Source of the DNA: CAIJMU01 sp035530275
Lineage (GTDB): Bacteria > Spirochaetota > Spirochaetia > Treponematales > Rectinemataceae
DNA: 64,000 bases
Assembly: GCA_035530275.1 (NCBI GenBank)
Contig: DATKVC010000007.1
Location: forward strand, 267,100-331,099
Direction of reading: 5' to 3'
In this document: in pieces, positions 18,961 through 27,608 of the stretch
How the letters are laid out: the number at the start of each line of letters is the position of its first letter
How positions within the stretch are numbered: position 1 is the stretch's first letter
Notes under the pieces: generated by a model
Seen by the model: the letters and a program-made list of their open reading frames with translations, nothing else
Database searches by the model: none
Told to the model about the DNA's origin: nothing
Program-made: the position numbers and the translations under genes

Positions 18961-20673
18961 TCAGAAGGCTTCGAATTCCGAATCGAGAATCTTGTCTTTT
19001 CCCGAGACTTCGCGTCCGCCTGTCGCCGTGCCCACGGGCGCCATGGCCGTGGGCCGTCCCGGGCCGGAGAGGGCCACCGCCGTCCCGCCCTCGCCCTGGC
19101 GCCGCGTCCCGCTTCGCATCGACTGGGCGTGGGCGATCTTGATATTCCGATGTTGAGGGGCGGTCGGCGCGATCTTCCGGACATTCGCCTGGACCGCCCT
19201 TGAATTGGCGAAGAACAGCATCGCCTCGCGGAGCTGCTCCGACTGGCTCGAGAGTTCTTCGGCCATGCTCGCCATCTCCTCGCTCGCCGAGGCGTTCTGC
19301 TGGATGACGGTGTCGAGCTGGGAGATAGCGGTCTCGATCTGCTCCGTGCCGGCGCTCTGCTCGCGCGAGGCGGCCGCGATCTCCTGCACGAGGTCGGCCG
19401 TGTGCTTGATGTCGGGGATGATGCGCTGGATGAGCTCTCCCGCCTTCGTCGTCGCGTCCACGGTCGAGCGCGACAGCTCGGTGATCTCGCCCGCCGCCCG
19501 CTGCGAACGCTCGGCGAGCTTGCGCACCTCGGAGGCCACGACGGCGAAGCCCCTGCCGGCCTCCCCAGCCCGCGCCGCCTCGATGGCCGCGTTCAGCGCG
19601 AGGAGATTGGTCTGCCTGGCGATCTCGTCGATGATGCCTATCTTGCCGGCTATGGCCGTCATGGCCGTCACCGATTCCATCACCGCCTTGCCGCCGATGT
19701 CGGCGTCGATGGCCACCTTGCGGGAGATCTGCTCGGTCGTGATCGAATTGTCCGTGTTCTGCTTGATCGTCGCCGTGATCTCCTCGATCGACGCCGAGAC
19801 CTCCTCGGCGCTGCTCGCCTGCTCGGAGGCGCCCTGGCTCATCTGCTGGGCGGTGGCGCTGATCTCCTGGTTGCCGGTGCTGACCTGGTCCACGGTGGCG
19901 CGGATGACGTCGACGACGCGGGAAATCGACCGCATTATGACGACCATCACGACGACCACGAGGACGAGGGCCGCGATGGACGCGATTATCATGATGGCGA
20001 GGGTCTGGGCCAGCAGGGCCGCGTTTTCCTTGCCGTCCGTGGCCGCCTGGGAGCGCTCGTCTTCCGCGAGTTTCTGGCAATCGGCGGCTATGGAATCGTA
20101 GGTCTTGGCGAGTTCCCCCTTGAGGAGGGTGGACGCGGCGAGGAGACCCGCATCGGCCTGGGCCGCGGCGGGCTGACCAGGCACTCCCTGAGCGCCGGCC
20201 GCAGTCCTGCCTTGGGGAGCCGTCGCCCTCGGGGTATTCTCTGTGGCCAGCTTTTCCTGGGAATCAGTCTGCACGAAATCCAGGACCTTTTCATGGCCAA
20301 GCTTATATTCGTTCCATGATTTCTTGAGGGCGTCGTAGGAAACGCGAGCCTCAGTAGTCGTGGCATGAGGTGCGAAGTCGAGTATCATCTTGTCGAGTTC
20401 GGCCGTCGTCGAGACCATCGAGGACTCGAGATCCCGCTTCGCAACGGCATCCCTTTCGCCGACGAATTCGAATTCGAGCAGCCGGAGATCCGCCGTCGCC
20501 GTATCGATCCTGTTCGCCAGGTCGAGGCCTGGAACGGTGTCCCCGATCATTTCCGACACGATGCCGCTGACCGCGCGCAGCGAGAAGATGGAATATGCCC
20601 CCATCCCGACCAGGATGGCTGCGAGAAAGCCGAAACCGAGAAAGAGCAGGGATCGTAGCTTGAGAGATTTCAT
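18961..20673 (-). CDS. Methyl-accepting chemotaxis protein without a full HAMP domain
   Basis: 570 residues from MKSLKLRSLLFLGF with GGAGG six bases upstream. Membrane helices about 7-29 and 221-245 enclose a four-helix-bundle-type sensor. The sensor carries an Ala/Gln/Pro-rich insert (about residues 150-185). After helix 2 (MRSISRVVDV) the usual HAMP of about 50 residues is missing and the sequence enters the signalling coiled coil directly. The hairpin tip IARQTNLLALNAAIEAARAGE is intact. The C-terminal tail is a long flexible linker ending EFEAF, which resembles the CheR/CheB-docking pentapeptide (x-F/W/Y-x-x-F). Confidence 0.9.
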   Translation of the reverse strand: MKSLKLRSLLFLGFGFLAAILVGMGAYSIFSLRAVSGIVSEMIGDTVPGLDLANRIDTATADLRLLEFEFVGERDAVAKRDLESSMVSTTAELDKMILDFAPHATTTEARVSYDALKKSWNEYKLGHEKVLDFVQTDSQEKLATENTPRATAPQGRTAAGAQGVPGQPAAAQADAGLLAASTLLKGELAKTYDSIAADCQKLAEDERSQAATDGKENAALLAQTLAIMIIASIAALVLVVVVMVVIMRSISRVVDVIRATVDQVSTGNQEISATAQQMSQGASEQASSAEEVSASIEEITATIKQNTDNSITTEQISRKVAIDADIGGKAVMESVTAMTAIAGKIGIIDEIARQTNLLALNAAIEAARAGEAGRGFAVVASEVRKLAERSQRAAGEITELSRSTVDATTKAGELIQRIIPDIKHTADLVQEIAAASREQSAGTEQIETAISQLDTVIQQNASASEEMASMAEELSSQSEQLREAMLFFANSRAVQANVRKIAPTAPQHRNIKIAHAQSMRSGTRRQGEGGTAVALSGPGRPTAMAPVGTATGGREVSGKDKILDSEFEAF

Positions 20674-20722
20674 AACTGCCTCCAAGATGATGGAGACAAG
20701 CCTACTGCTTTCAAATGGAGCA

Positions 20723-20744
20723 CGCAAGTATTTGATAACTTGCG
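20723..20744. promoter_or_regulatory. Inverted repeat 50 bp upstream of the chemoreceptor start
   Basis: CGCAAGT (20723-20729) and ACTTGCG (20738-20744) with an eight-base AT-rich centre. Its position fits an operator for the minus-strand chemoreceptor gene. No convincing sigma-28 box was found beside it. Confidence 0.4.
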
Positions 20745-20756
20745 CGCCATGGCCGA

Positions 20757-20803
20757 CCCTCAGCGTCCCGGACCGCCCACCCGGAGGAAGGGCGGCCTGA
20801 GGG
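20757..20803 (-). terminator. Hairpin after the MFS gene
   Basis: CCCTCAG (20757-20763) pairs with CTGAGGG (20797-20803), and CCGCCC (20773-20778) with GGGCGG (20790-20795). It starts just beyond the MFS stop (20810) and precedes the chemoreceptor start, so it probably separates the two units. No strong T-tract. Confidence 0.45.
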
Positions 20804-20809
20804 CTGTTA

Positions 20810-22012
20810 CTAGCGGCTTTTGTAAGCCGCCGCCCTGCTTTTGAGGAAGAGACCCACCAGGCCCGCGACGAGGGGCAGGGAGAAGAGAACGAGGATGGCC
20901 GTGTTCAAGCCCAGGGCGTCGCCGATGGCTCCGACAAGGATAACAGCCAATGCGCCGATGCCGTTGGCGAAGCCCAGGCTGAGTCCGGCGGCCATCGCCT
21001 TGTGGTCGGGAATGGCTTCTTGGGCGGCGACGATGGTCACCGAGAAGCTCGCCATCATAGAGGCCCCGGCGAGGGCAAAGAAGACGAGGCTCAAGGCCCC
21101 CGAGGTCGCTAGAAAGGCCAGGAAGAGAGGGGTCGCGAGCACGAGGGAACCCACGACCAGGGGCTTCCGGCCGAAGCGGTCCGAGAGGAAGCCCCCCGCT
21201 ACGCCGCCCATCGCGCCGACGAAGAGCATGAGAGTGAGCATCCGGCCGGCCATGACGTTCGGCACGCCCTTCGCGTGAAAATACAAGGGGAGCATTGTGA
21301 GCATTCCCGTGTAGGCCACCGCGCGCAATGAGATGACGCCGATGATGGCCGCGAGTTCGCGCGACGCGCCCTTGATGGCTCGCATGACGACGGCCAGGGA
21401 AGCCGCGGGATTCGGAGCTTTCTTTTCGCCTCGGGGAAGGGCGAAGAAGAGGAGGAGGGCCGCGGCCATTCCCGGGAAGATCATAAGGAGGGTAGCCTTG
21501 AGCCCGAAGGACTGGAAGAGGGGCACGAGGAGGAGGGGAGCCAGGGCGAAGCCGATGTTGCCGAAGGCCACGAAGGCCGACTGGTAGAGGGCCTTGCGCT
21601 TGGGGTCGAGACCGTTGACGAGGACCGAGGCCGGCGGATGGAAGGCGGCGGTGCCGAGGCCCGAGAGGGCGGCGAAGAGCACCATGACGGGGAAATTCGG
21701 GGCCAGGCCCGTGAGGCTCAGGAAGAAGGCCATCCAGAGGGTGCCGAAGAAGACGAGCCACGACCGGCCCTTGTTGTCGACCATGTAGCCGAAGATCGGT
21801 TGGAAGAGGGACGAGAAAATATTGAACGAGGCCACGAGGATCGAGGCCTCGATCGGGCCGAAGCCCGGGAGGAGGACCACGAGGAAGGGCAGCATCTGCG
21901 GGAGAAAATTGCTGTAGAGGTCGTTCAAGGTGTGGCCCGCCGAGATGATCCCCAGGGTGGCGATCCGACCCCTCGTCGGCGCCGTATCGACGGCCTTGGC
22001 TGCGCTGGTCAT
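20810..22012 (-). CDS. MFS transporter (fosmidomycin-resistance-like)
   Basis: 400 residues, about 12 membrane helices. The start overlaps the PadR stop by four bases (ATGA). AAAGGAG lies upstream. HTLNDLYSNFLPQMLPFL in helix 1, the loop motif DNKGRSW and FLSDRFGRKP in the second half match the Fsr-like branch of the major facilitator superfamily, proton-driven drug or sugar exporters. Coupling to a PadR repressor supports an efflux role. Substrate unknown. Confidence 0.85.
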   Translation of the reverse strand: MTSAAKAVDTAPTRGRIATLGIISAGHTLNDLYSNFLPQMLPFLVVLLPGFGPIEASILVASFNIFSSLFQPIFGYMVDNKGRSWLVFFGTLWMAFFLSLTGLAPNFPVMVLFAALSGLGTAAFHPPASVLVNGLDPKRKALYQSAFVAFGNIGFALAPLLLVPLFQSFGLKATLLMIFPGMAAALLLFFALPRGEKKAPNPAASLAVVMRAIKGASRELAAIIGVISLRAVAYTGMLTMLPLYFHAKGVPNVMAGRMLTLMLFVGAMGGVAGGFLSDRFGRKPLVVGSLVLATPLFLAFLATSGALSLVFFALAGASMMASFSVTIVAAQEAIPDHKAMAAGLSLGFANGIGALAVILVGAIGDALGLNTAILVLFSLPLVAGLVGLFLKSRAAAYKSR

Positions 22013-22467
22013 TTCGTCACTCCTTTTGAGGTCGCCGCCGCTTTCCGACCGGCGCCTTTTTCGCCCTGGGCCTTTTCGCCCTGGGCGTTTGCGCCCTGGA
22101 CCTTCGCGGCCCGAGCCTTCGTCGCGCTCGACGGGGCCTCGAGGCCGGCGTAGCGCTCGAGAAACCACTCGAGATTCCTCTTGCGGGCCTCGATATCTTC
22201 CTTGAATGAAGCGAGGCTCTTTTTGCCTGCCGCGGTTATCGAATACCACTTGCGCGCCGGTCCCGAAATGTCGGTCTCCCATTCTGCGGAGACGCAGCCC
22301 TCATCTTCGAGTTCCTGCAAGGCCCGGTAGACGGAGGCGCTGTCGGGGCCCATGCCCGGAAGCTCGGTCTCGAGCCTCGAAAGGAGGGCGGCCCCGTACT
22401 GGCGCCCGCTCGCCAGAATCAGGAGTATGAATGCGGGCGTGTGCCGATAGGCCTGACCCTTCGCCAT
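22009..22467 (-). CDS. PadR-family transcriptional regulator
   Basis: 152 residues. Winged helix about 5-85 (LLILASGRQYGAALLSRLE, then SVYRALQELEDEGCVSAEW), the PadR signature, then a dimerising helix (EARKRNLEWFLERYAGLE). The last 35 residues are a low-complexity KAQGEK/GANAQGE repeat made of CGCCCTGGG-type DNA repeats. PadR proteins repress neighbouring efflux genes and are released by phenolic or drug ligands. The MFS gene is translationally coupled. Confidence 0.88.
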   Translation of the reverse strand: MAKGQAYRHTPAFILLILASGRQYGAALLSRLETELPGMGPDSASVYRALQELEDEGCVSAEWETDISGPARKWYSITAAGKKSLASFKEDIEARKRNLEWFLERYAGLEAPSSATKARAAKVQGANAQGEKAQGEKGAGRKAAATSKGVTK

Positions 22468-22527
22468 CTGTCCCTCCTCCGGAAAGTCGGATTCGCTCGA
22501 CGAAGCGGGATAAAGGCCCGCAACGTT

Positions 22528-22550
22528 GATGCTCGCAGCATCTATATGCT
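22528..22550. promoter_or_regulatory. Overlapping palindromes upstream of the PadR gene (candidate operator)
   Basis: GATGCT-CGC-AGCATC (22528-22542) overlaps AGCAT-CTAT-ATGCT (22537-22550). They lie 61-83 bp above the PadR start, in an AT-rich patch that also holds TATACT-like boxes on the minus strand. PadR dimers bind such short inverted repeats, usually at their own promoter. The assignment is inferred from position. Confidence 0.45.
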
Positions 22551-22597
22551 AACTACAGTATAACCGCGACAGGAGGAGGGCGGCAAGCCCTCCCCTG

Positions 22598-24166
22598 CTA
22601 TTCGAGCGGCCCCCTGTAGCGATTCACGCCCAGGGCGTCGAGCCTCAGGCCATGGACCTCGAGCCTCCGGGCGAAGTCGTCCCAGTTGCGGCCATCCTTC
22701 GGACTCCAAAAAACCTCCGACAGGGCCGAGAGGCGCGGAAAGGCCATGTATTCGACATTGCGGCCGAAGGGCATCAGTTCCGTCCAGATGTTCGCCTGGG
22801 CGCCCACTATCAGGGCGGCCTCGCCCGGGTTCAGGGATTCCGGCACGGGCTCGAAGGAATAGGAGTCGCGCACCGTGCAGACGCCGAGCTGTCCGGGTTC
22901 CTCGGGAAGGTCGAGGTGCTTGTGGTCGAGGTAGCAGGCCTTCGTCTGGGGGCTCATCACGACCTCGTGGCCGAGTCGGGCGGCATCTACGCCGCCGGAG
23001 TAGCCCCGCCAGGACATGACGATGGCATCCTTGCGGGGCCGGCCCTCGAGGATCTCGTCCCAGCCGATCATGCGTTTGCCCCGATCGGCGAGGAGGGCGG
23101 CCACACGGTTCATGAACCAGCCCTGGAGGAATTCGGGCTCGAGGGCCCCGCCCTCGTCGCGCAGGCCCTGGACCTTCATCACTGACCGGCATTTCGGACA
23201 AACGGACCAACGGGCCTTGGGAACCTCGTCGCCGCCGGCATGGACCCACTGTCCGGGGAAGAGTTCGGCGACCTCGTCGAACACGCGACCGAGAACATCG
23301 AAGACTTTTTCGTTGCCCGCGCAAAGGACATCCTCGAAGATGCCGTGGCGCCATTCGGTGACGAAGGGTTCGTTGCCCCCGCCCGCCCCGCCGCGGCAGG
23401 AGAGCTCGGGATGCGAGGCGAGGAGGGCCGTCGCATGGCCCGGCGTCTCGATTTCGGGGACAACGACGATGCCGCGCTCGCCGGCGAAGTCCACCACGCG
23501 GCGCACCTCGTCGCGGGTATAGTGGCCCTCTTGCCAGCGCGGGATGTTGACGCGGCGCTCCGGGCGCCGAGCCCCGAATCGCACGAGCTCCGGCATCGAA
23601 GGGATGTCGAGTCGCCAGCCCTGATCGTCGGTGAGATGCCAGTGAAAGCGATTGAGCTTGTGCAGGGCCATGAGATCGAGGAACTTCTCGATGAACTCGA
23701 CGCGCTGGAAATTGCGGGCCGAATCGAGCATCGCTCCGCGCCAGGTAAAACGCGGACCATCCTCGATGGCGAGGGCGGGCAACTCGGCGCCGTGTGAAAG
23801 GGCGAGCTGGCGGAGCGTCGAGGCGCCGCGGATCGCTCCGTCGAGATCGGCGGCATCCAGGGAGACGCCCGTGGGCGAAATGACGAGGCGATAGGATTCG
23901 GAGGGGCCGAGGGCGGCATCCTTTGCGATGCGGATGAGTCCTCGACTGACGAGACCCTTCGAAATTCCCGCGCCCCCTGCTCCCTCCGCGCCGACCAGTC
24001 CGATCGCTTTGCCGTCGAGTCGAGTCGCCCTGCGCAGCCACTCGGCCAACAAGCGCGCGGCCGATTCGAAGCCGGGAGCGGCGGCGATGTCCACTCCGGC
24101 GAGATCGAAGGCCCCCTCCCCGAGGGTCAACTTCCTCGGGATGGGCAGGAGATCAGGCCGCCTCAT
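22598..24166 (-). CDS. Beta-N-acetylhexosaminidase (GH20)
   Basis: 522 residues from MRRPDLLPIPRKL. The start overlaps the GH1 stop by four bases (ATGA), which rejects the longer upstream frame. An N-terminal GH20b-like domain is followed by the (beta/alpha)8 domain with HWHLTDDQGW and the catalytic Asp-Glu pair in HAGGDEV near residue 310. The enzyme removes terminal GlcNAc/GalNAc with assistance from the substrate acetamido group. No signal peptide, so it acts on imported oligosaccharides. Last gene of the SBP-permease-permease-GH1-GH20 run. Confidence 0.92.
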   Translation of the reverse strand: MRRPDLLPIPRKLTLGEGAFDLAGVDIAAAPGFESAARLLAEWLRRATRLDGKAIGLVGAEGAGGAGISKGLVSRGLIRIAKDAALGPSESYRLVISPTGVSLDAADLDGAIRGASTLRQLALSHGAELPALAIEDGPRFTWRGAMLDSARNFQRVEFIEKFLDLMALHKLNRFHWHLTDDQGWRLDIPSMPELVRFGARRPERRVNIPRWQEGHYTRDEVRRVVDFAGERGIVVVPEIETPGHATALLASHPELSCRGGAGGGNEPFVTEWRHGIFEDVLCAGNEKVFDVLGRVFDEVAELFPGQWVHAGGDEVPKARWSVCPKCRSVMKVQGLRDEGGALEPEFLQGWFMNRVAALLADRGKRMIGWDEILEGRPRKDAIVMSWRGYSGGVDAARLGHEVVMSPQTKACYLDHKHLDLPEEPGQLGVCTVRDSYSFEPVPESLNPGEAALIVGAQANIWTELMPFGRNVEYMAFPRLSALSEVFWSPKDGRNWDDFARRLEVHGLRLDALGVNRYRGPLE

Positions 24167-25569
24167 GATCGCAGTCCCATGCCGGCGACGACGTCGCGAT
24201 ACCAATAGTAGCTGTCCTTGGGACTGCGCTCGAGGCTCCGGAAGTCGACGTGCACGAGCCCGAAACGCTTCGAGTAGCCCCAGGCCCATTCGAAATTGTC
24301 CATCAGCGACCACTCGAAATAGCCTTTAAGCGGCAAGCCCTGGGCGATGGCCTCCTCGCAGGATTCGAGATGCCCGCGGAGGTAGTCGATGCGGTCACCG
24401 TCGGCGATCCGACTTTCCGCATCCGGCTCGTCGCGGTCCGCGTAGCCGTTTTCCGTGACATACAAGGCGGGCGGCTTCCAGCGGGCGTCGAGACCGGCGA
24501 GCAATCGCCCCATGCCGCGCGGCACCACGGGCCAGTCCATGTCGCTTCGACGCTCCCACATCGGGGCGTTGCGAAAGCCCTCGGGGTGTTCGCGCGAAAT
24601 CGGGACGGCCTCGACGACGTCCTCATTGTAATAATTGACTCCGATGAAATCGACGGGTAGGCGGATCTTTTCAAGATCGCCCTGTCGCACCGGCATCTCT
24701 ATTTCCGGATAGGCCGCGATGTGGCGCTCGGGGTAGCCCTTGCCGAACAGGGGATCCATCCAGAGGGCCGTGCGCTGGTCGCCCGCCCTCGAGGCGGCGA
24801 GGACATCCTCTTCGCGCCGCGTCGCCGGCCGGGGCAAGGACGGATTGATGACAATACCGACCATCGGCTTGCCGGCGTCTTTCCGACCCCGTGCCGAGGC
24901 TCCGCGAGGGGGCGAGGCGCGAAAGGCCTCCACCGCGAGGCCGTGACCGAGGAGGAGGTGATGGACGGCGCGGTAGGCCGCGGCCTTGTCGCGCAGGCCC
25001 GGCGCGTGCTCGCCCTTGTCATGGCCGAGGATGGCGGTGCACCAGGGCTCGTTGACCGTCATCCACTTGTTGGCGAGGTCGCCGAATTCGCGAAAGCAGA
25101 GGGCCGCGTAATCGCCGAAGCGAGCGGCCATGTCGCGCGATGGCCAGCCGCCATCCCGTTCCATCCAATCGGGATGATCCCAATGATAGAGGGTCACCCA
25201 GGGTTCCACGCCCGCCTCGAGGAGGGCCTCGATAAAGCGGCGATACCAGCCGATCGCGGCGCCGTTGGGCTTGCCGCCCCGCTCGGGCTGGATGCGGGCC
25301 CAGGAGAGCGAGAAACGATAGGCACCGACCCCAAGGCCGCGGATCAGGGCGATATCGTCCTTCCAGCGCCGATAGGAATCGCAGGCCTGGTCGCCGTTCA
25401 TGCCGCCGAGCACGGCGCCGGGCTTCCGGGCGAAGCTGTCCCAGACGCTCTCTCCCCCGCCGTCGGCGCGGCGTGATCCTTCTATCTGATACGAGGCGGT
25501 GGCGACCCCCCAGAGGAAATCGGCCGGAAATCCGTCCTCGCGGCCATCGGCCGCGACAGGCTTCGTCAT
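24163..25569 (-). CDS. Beta-glucosidase (GH1)
   Basis: 468 residues. FPADFLWGVATASYQIEG at the N-terminus, acid/base glutamate in TVNEPW near residue 175, nucleophile in YVTENGY near 370, and the C-terminal YSKRFGLVHVDF. A cytoplasmic retaining glycosidase for beta-linked glucosides or related sugars. It starts 7 bp after the ABC permease stop and is coupled to the GH20 gene, so imported oligosaccharides are probably split by both enzymes. Specificity (glucoside, galactoside, glucosaminide) is not decidable. Confidence 0.93.
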   Translation of the reverse strand: MTKPVAADGREDGFPADFLWGVATASYQIEGSRRADGGGESVWDSFARKPGAVLGGMNGDQACDSYRRWKDDIALIRGLGVGAYRFSLSWARIQPERGGKPNGAAIGWYRRFIEALLEAGVEPWVTLYHWDHPDWMERDGGWPSRDMAARFGDYAALCFREFGDLANKWMTVNEPWCTAILGHDKGEHAPGLRDKAAAYRAVHHLLLGHGLAVEAFRASPPRGASARGRKDAGKPMVGIVINPSLPRPATRREEDVLAASRAGDQRTALWMDPLFGKGYPERHIAAYPEIEMPVRQGDLEKIRLPVDFIGVNYYNEDVVEAVPISREHPEGFRNAPMWERRSDMDWPVVPRGMGRLLAGLDARWKPPALYVTENGYADRDEPDAESRIADGDRIDYLRGHLESCEEAIAQGLPLKGYFEWSLMDNFEWAWGYSKRFGLVHVDFRSLERSPKDSYYWYRDVVAGMGLRS

Positions 25570-25576
25570 AGGTGCA

Positions 25577-26443
25577 TCATCCTTTCACTGCGCCGGCGGC
25601 CACGCCCTTCGTGATCTGCTTCCTGAAGACGACATAGAAGAGGATCATCGGCGCCATGCCGATGGTGAGGGCCGCGAACTGCTTGCCGTAGTCCGTCGAC
25701 AGCGATCCGGAGAATTTGTAGATGCCGAGGGGCAGGGATTTGAGATCGGTCTTCGAGACGAGGATGTTGATGAGGGCGAACTCGTTCCAGGTCCCGGTGA
25801 TATTCAGTATGGCCAGGGTCGTGGCGACCGGTATGGACATGGGCAGGACTATCCTACGGAAGATTCGAAAGTAGCCGGCGCCGTCGATCCGGGCCGATTC
25901 GATGAGGGCCGTCGGAATGGCCTTGATGTACTCGGTCGCCAGATAGATGCCTATCGGAAGACCGGCGCCGATGTACACGAGGAGGACCGCGAAGCGAGTG
26001 TTGTAGATGCCGAGGACATTGACCTCGATGAAAAGGGGGATCATCAGCGAATTCAGGGTGAGGAGGATGCCGATGACAAAGCTCCCGTAGATCCACTTCG
26101 TCGCCCTCGAGGGGATCTTCGCGAAGGCGAAGCCCGCGAGCACCGAAAGGAGGATGACGCCGAGCGTCGTCCCCGCGGTATAGATGATGGAATTGGGAAA
26201 GAGTTTTCCGAATTCCCCGAAGTCCCAGGCCATCTTGAAATTGTCGAAGACCCAGGTCTTCGGCAGGCCGAGCATGTTCAGCTGGTATTCCCGCGTCGAC
26301 TTGAAGGAGCTCATCGCGAGCCAGAAGAGGGGATAGATCGTCATGATCGCGAAGACGACCATGACGAGATAGGCGAGGCCCTTGGCGACATGGCCGCTGA
26401 AGCGGCCGAAGGCCGTCGTGACCCGGCTTTCCTCGACCATCAC
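25577..26443 (-). CDS. Sugar ABC transporter permease (MalG type)
   Basis: 288 residues, six membrane helices, the EAA loop SARIDGAGYFRIFRRIVLP near residue 200 that docks the ATPase. CUT1-family inner-membrane subunit. The start overlaps the MalF-type permease by four bases. No ATPase gene is in this operon, so a shared MsmX-like ATPase elsewhere is likely. Confidence 0.92.
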   Translation of the reverse strand: MMVEESRVTTAFGRFSGHVAKGLAYLVMVVFAIMTIYPLFWLAMSSFKSTREYQLNMLGLPKTWVFDNFKMAWDFGEFGKLFPNSIIYTAGTTLGVILLSVLAGFAFAKIPSRATKWIYGSFVIGILLTLNSLMIPLFIEVNVLGIYNTRFAVLLVYIGAGLPIGIYLATEYIKAIPTALIESARIDGAGYFRIFRRIVLPMSIPVATTLAILNITGTWNEFALINILVSKTDLKSLPLGIYKFSGSLSTDYGKQFAALTIGMAPMILFYVVFRKQITKGVAAGAVKG

Positions 26444-27564
26444 TCCTCCTTCCCGCCGTAGCGGCTTTCGAAGGCCTTCGTGACGAGGATCAACAGCATG
26501 CTGATGACCACTGTGATGAGGGCTATGGCGTTCGCGAGGGGGAAATTGGGCCTTCCCAGGAAGGCGTTGTTGTACATGTAGATGGATAGGATCTCGGTGA
26601 TCCTCGAAGGCCCGCCGCCCGTGAGGGCGAAGATGAGGGCGAAGCTCGAAAGGGAACCCGAGATCGCGAGGATGGCCGAATTGACGATGGTGCCGGAGAG
26701 GGCAGGCAGGATGATATGGCGCATCACCTGGGCCTCGTTGGCCCCGTCGATGCGCGCCGACTCGATGATCTGCGTGTCGATCTTTTGCATGTTGGCCAGG
26801 AAGAGGATGAGATACATCCCCGTGTACATCCAGAGGATGACGAAGAGGACGGGCAGCATCGCCACGTTTTTCTGGTTGAGGAAGTCGGGGGTCCAGCGCG
26901 TCACGAAGAGATTGGTCAGATCGTTGAGAAGCTGCGAATACTGGTTCGGCTGATAGCCCGCGATGAGGTCGCGGAGCTCAGGTACCGGATTGGTGAACAT
27001 GTTGGCGGCCTGGGGCCCGCCGAGGGCGATGATCCGCGAGAGCGCGTCGTCGCCCAGGTTGAGATGGCCCTGGCTCCCGAGGACGGCGACAAGCTTGATC
27101 TCGAACTGGTGCCTGGCCGAGAGGTTGACCAGCTCGGCGATGGGCCCGTTGGGGCTGAAGATGGACTGCCAGAGCAAGCCGACGACGATGATGGATATGA
27201 TGTTGGGCAGATAGAGGATGCCCTGCCAAAAGCCGGGCCACTTCACGATCCGCCGATAGATGATGTAGGCGAAGATGAAGCCGAGGGGAAGCTGCCCGAA
27301 GACGGAAATCAATACTATATAGAAGTTGTTCTTGAGCGCGTTCCAGAACCAGGGATCCTGCACGATCCTCGCGTACTGACCGAAGCCAGCGAAACCCCAG
27401 GCCTCCCCGCCGAACATCTTGCCGCCCGAGTAGTTCGAGACGGAGAGCACGACGGAGAGGGCGATGGGGAAGGCCATCACGAGGAGGTACACCAGAAAGG
27501 CCGGAAGACTCATCATCCAATAGGCGCGCCCGGCTTCCCGGTCGATCCGCTTCGCTTTGGTCAT
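26440..27564 (-). CDS. Sugar ABC transporter permease (MalF type) with enlarged external loop
   Basis: 374 residues, longer than the usual 290-310. Six membrane helices and the EAA loop ARIDGANEAQVMRHIILP near residue 275. Residues about 140-235, between two helices on the external side, are about 65 residues longer than in common MalF-type CUT1 permeases, recalling the large P2 loop of E. coli MalF. The start is set by MTKAKRIDREAGRAYW; the open frame further upstream is antisense-like. Confidence 0.9.
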   Translation of the reverse strand: MTKAKRIDREAGRAYWMMSLPAFLVYLLVMAFPIALSVVLSVSNYSGGKMFGGEAWGFAGFGQYARIVQDPWFWNALKNNFYIVLISVFGQLPLGFIFAYIIYRRIVKWPGFWQGILYLPNIISIIVVGLLWQSIFSPNGPIAELVNLSARHQFEIKLVAVLGSQGHLNLGDDALSRIIALGGPQAANMFTNPVPELRDLIAGYQPNQYSQLLNDLTNLFVTRWTPDFLNQKNVAMLPVLFVILWMYTGMYLILFLANMQKIDTQIIESARIDGANEAQVMRHIILPALSGTIVNSAILAISGSLSSFALIFALTGGGPSRITEILSIYMYNNAFLGRPNFPLANAIALITVVISMLLILVTKAFESRYGGKEE

Positions 27565-27608
27565 TCTGCCTCCGCGCCCCGCCTCCACGAGGCGGGACGC
27601 ATCAGGGT

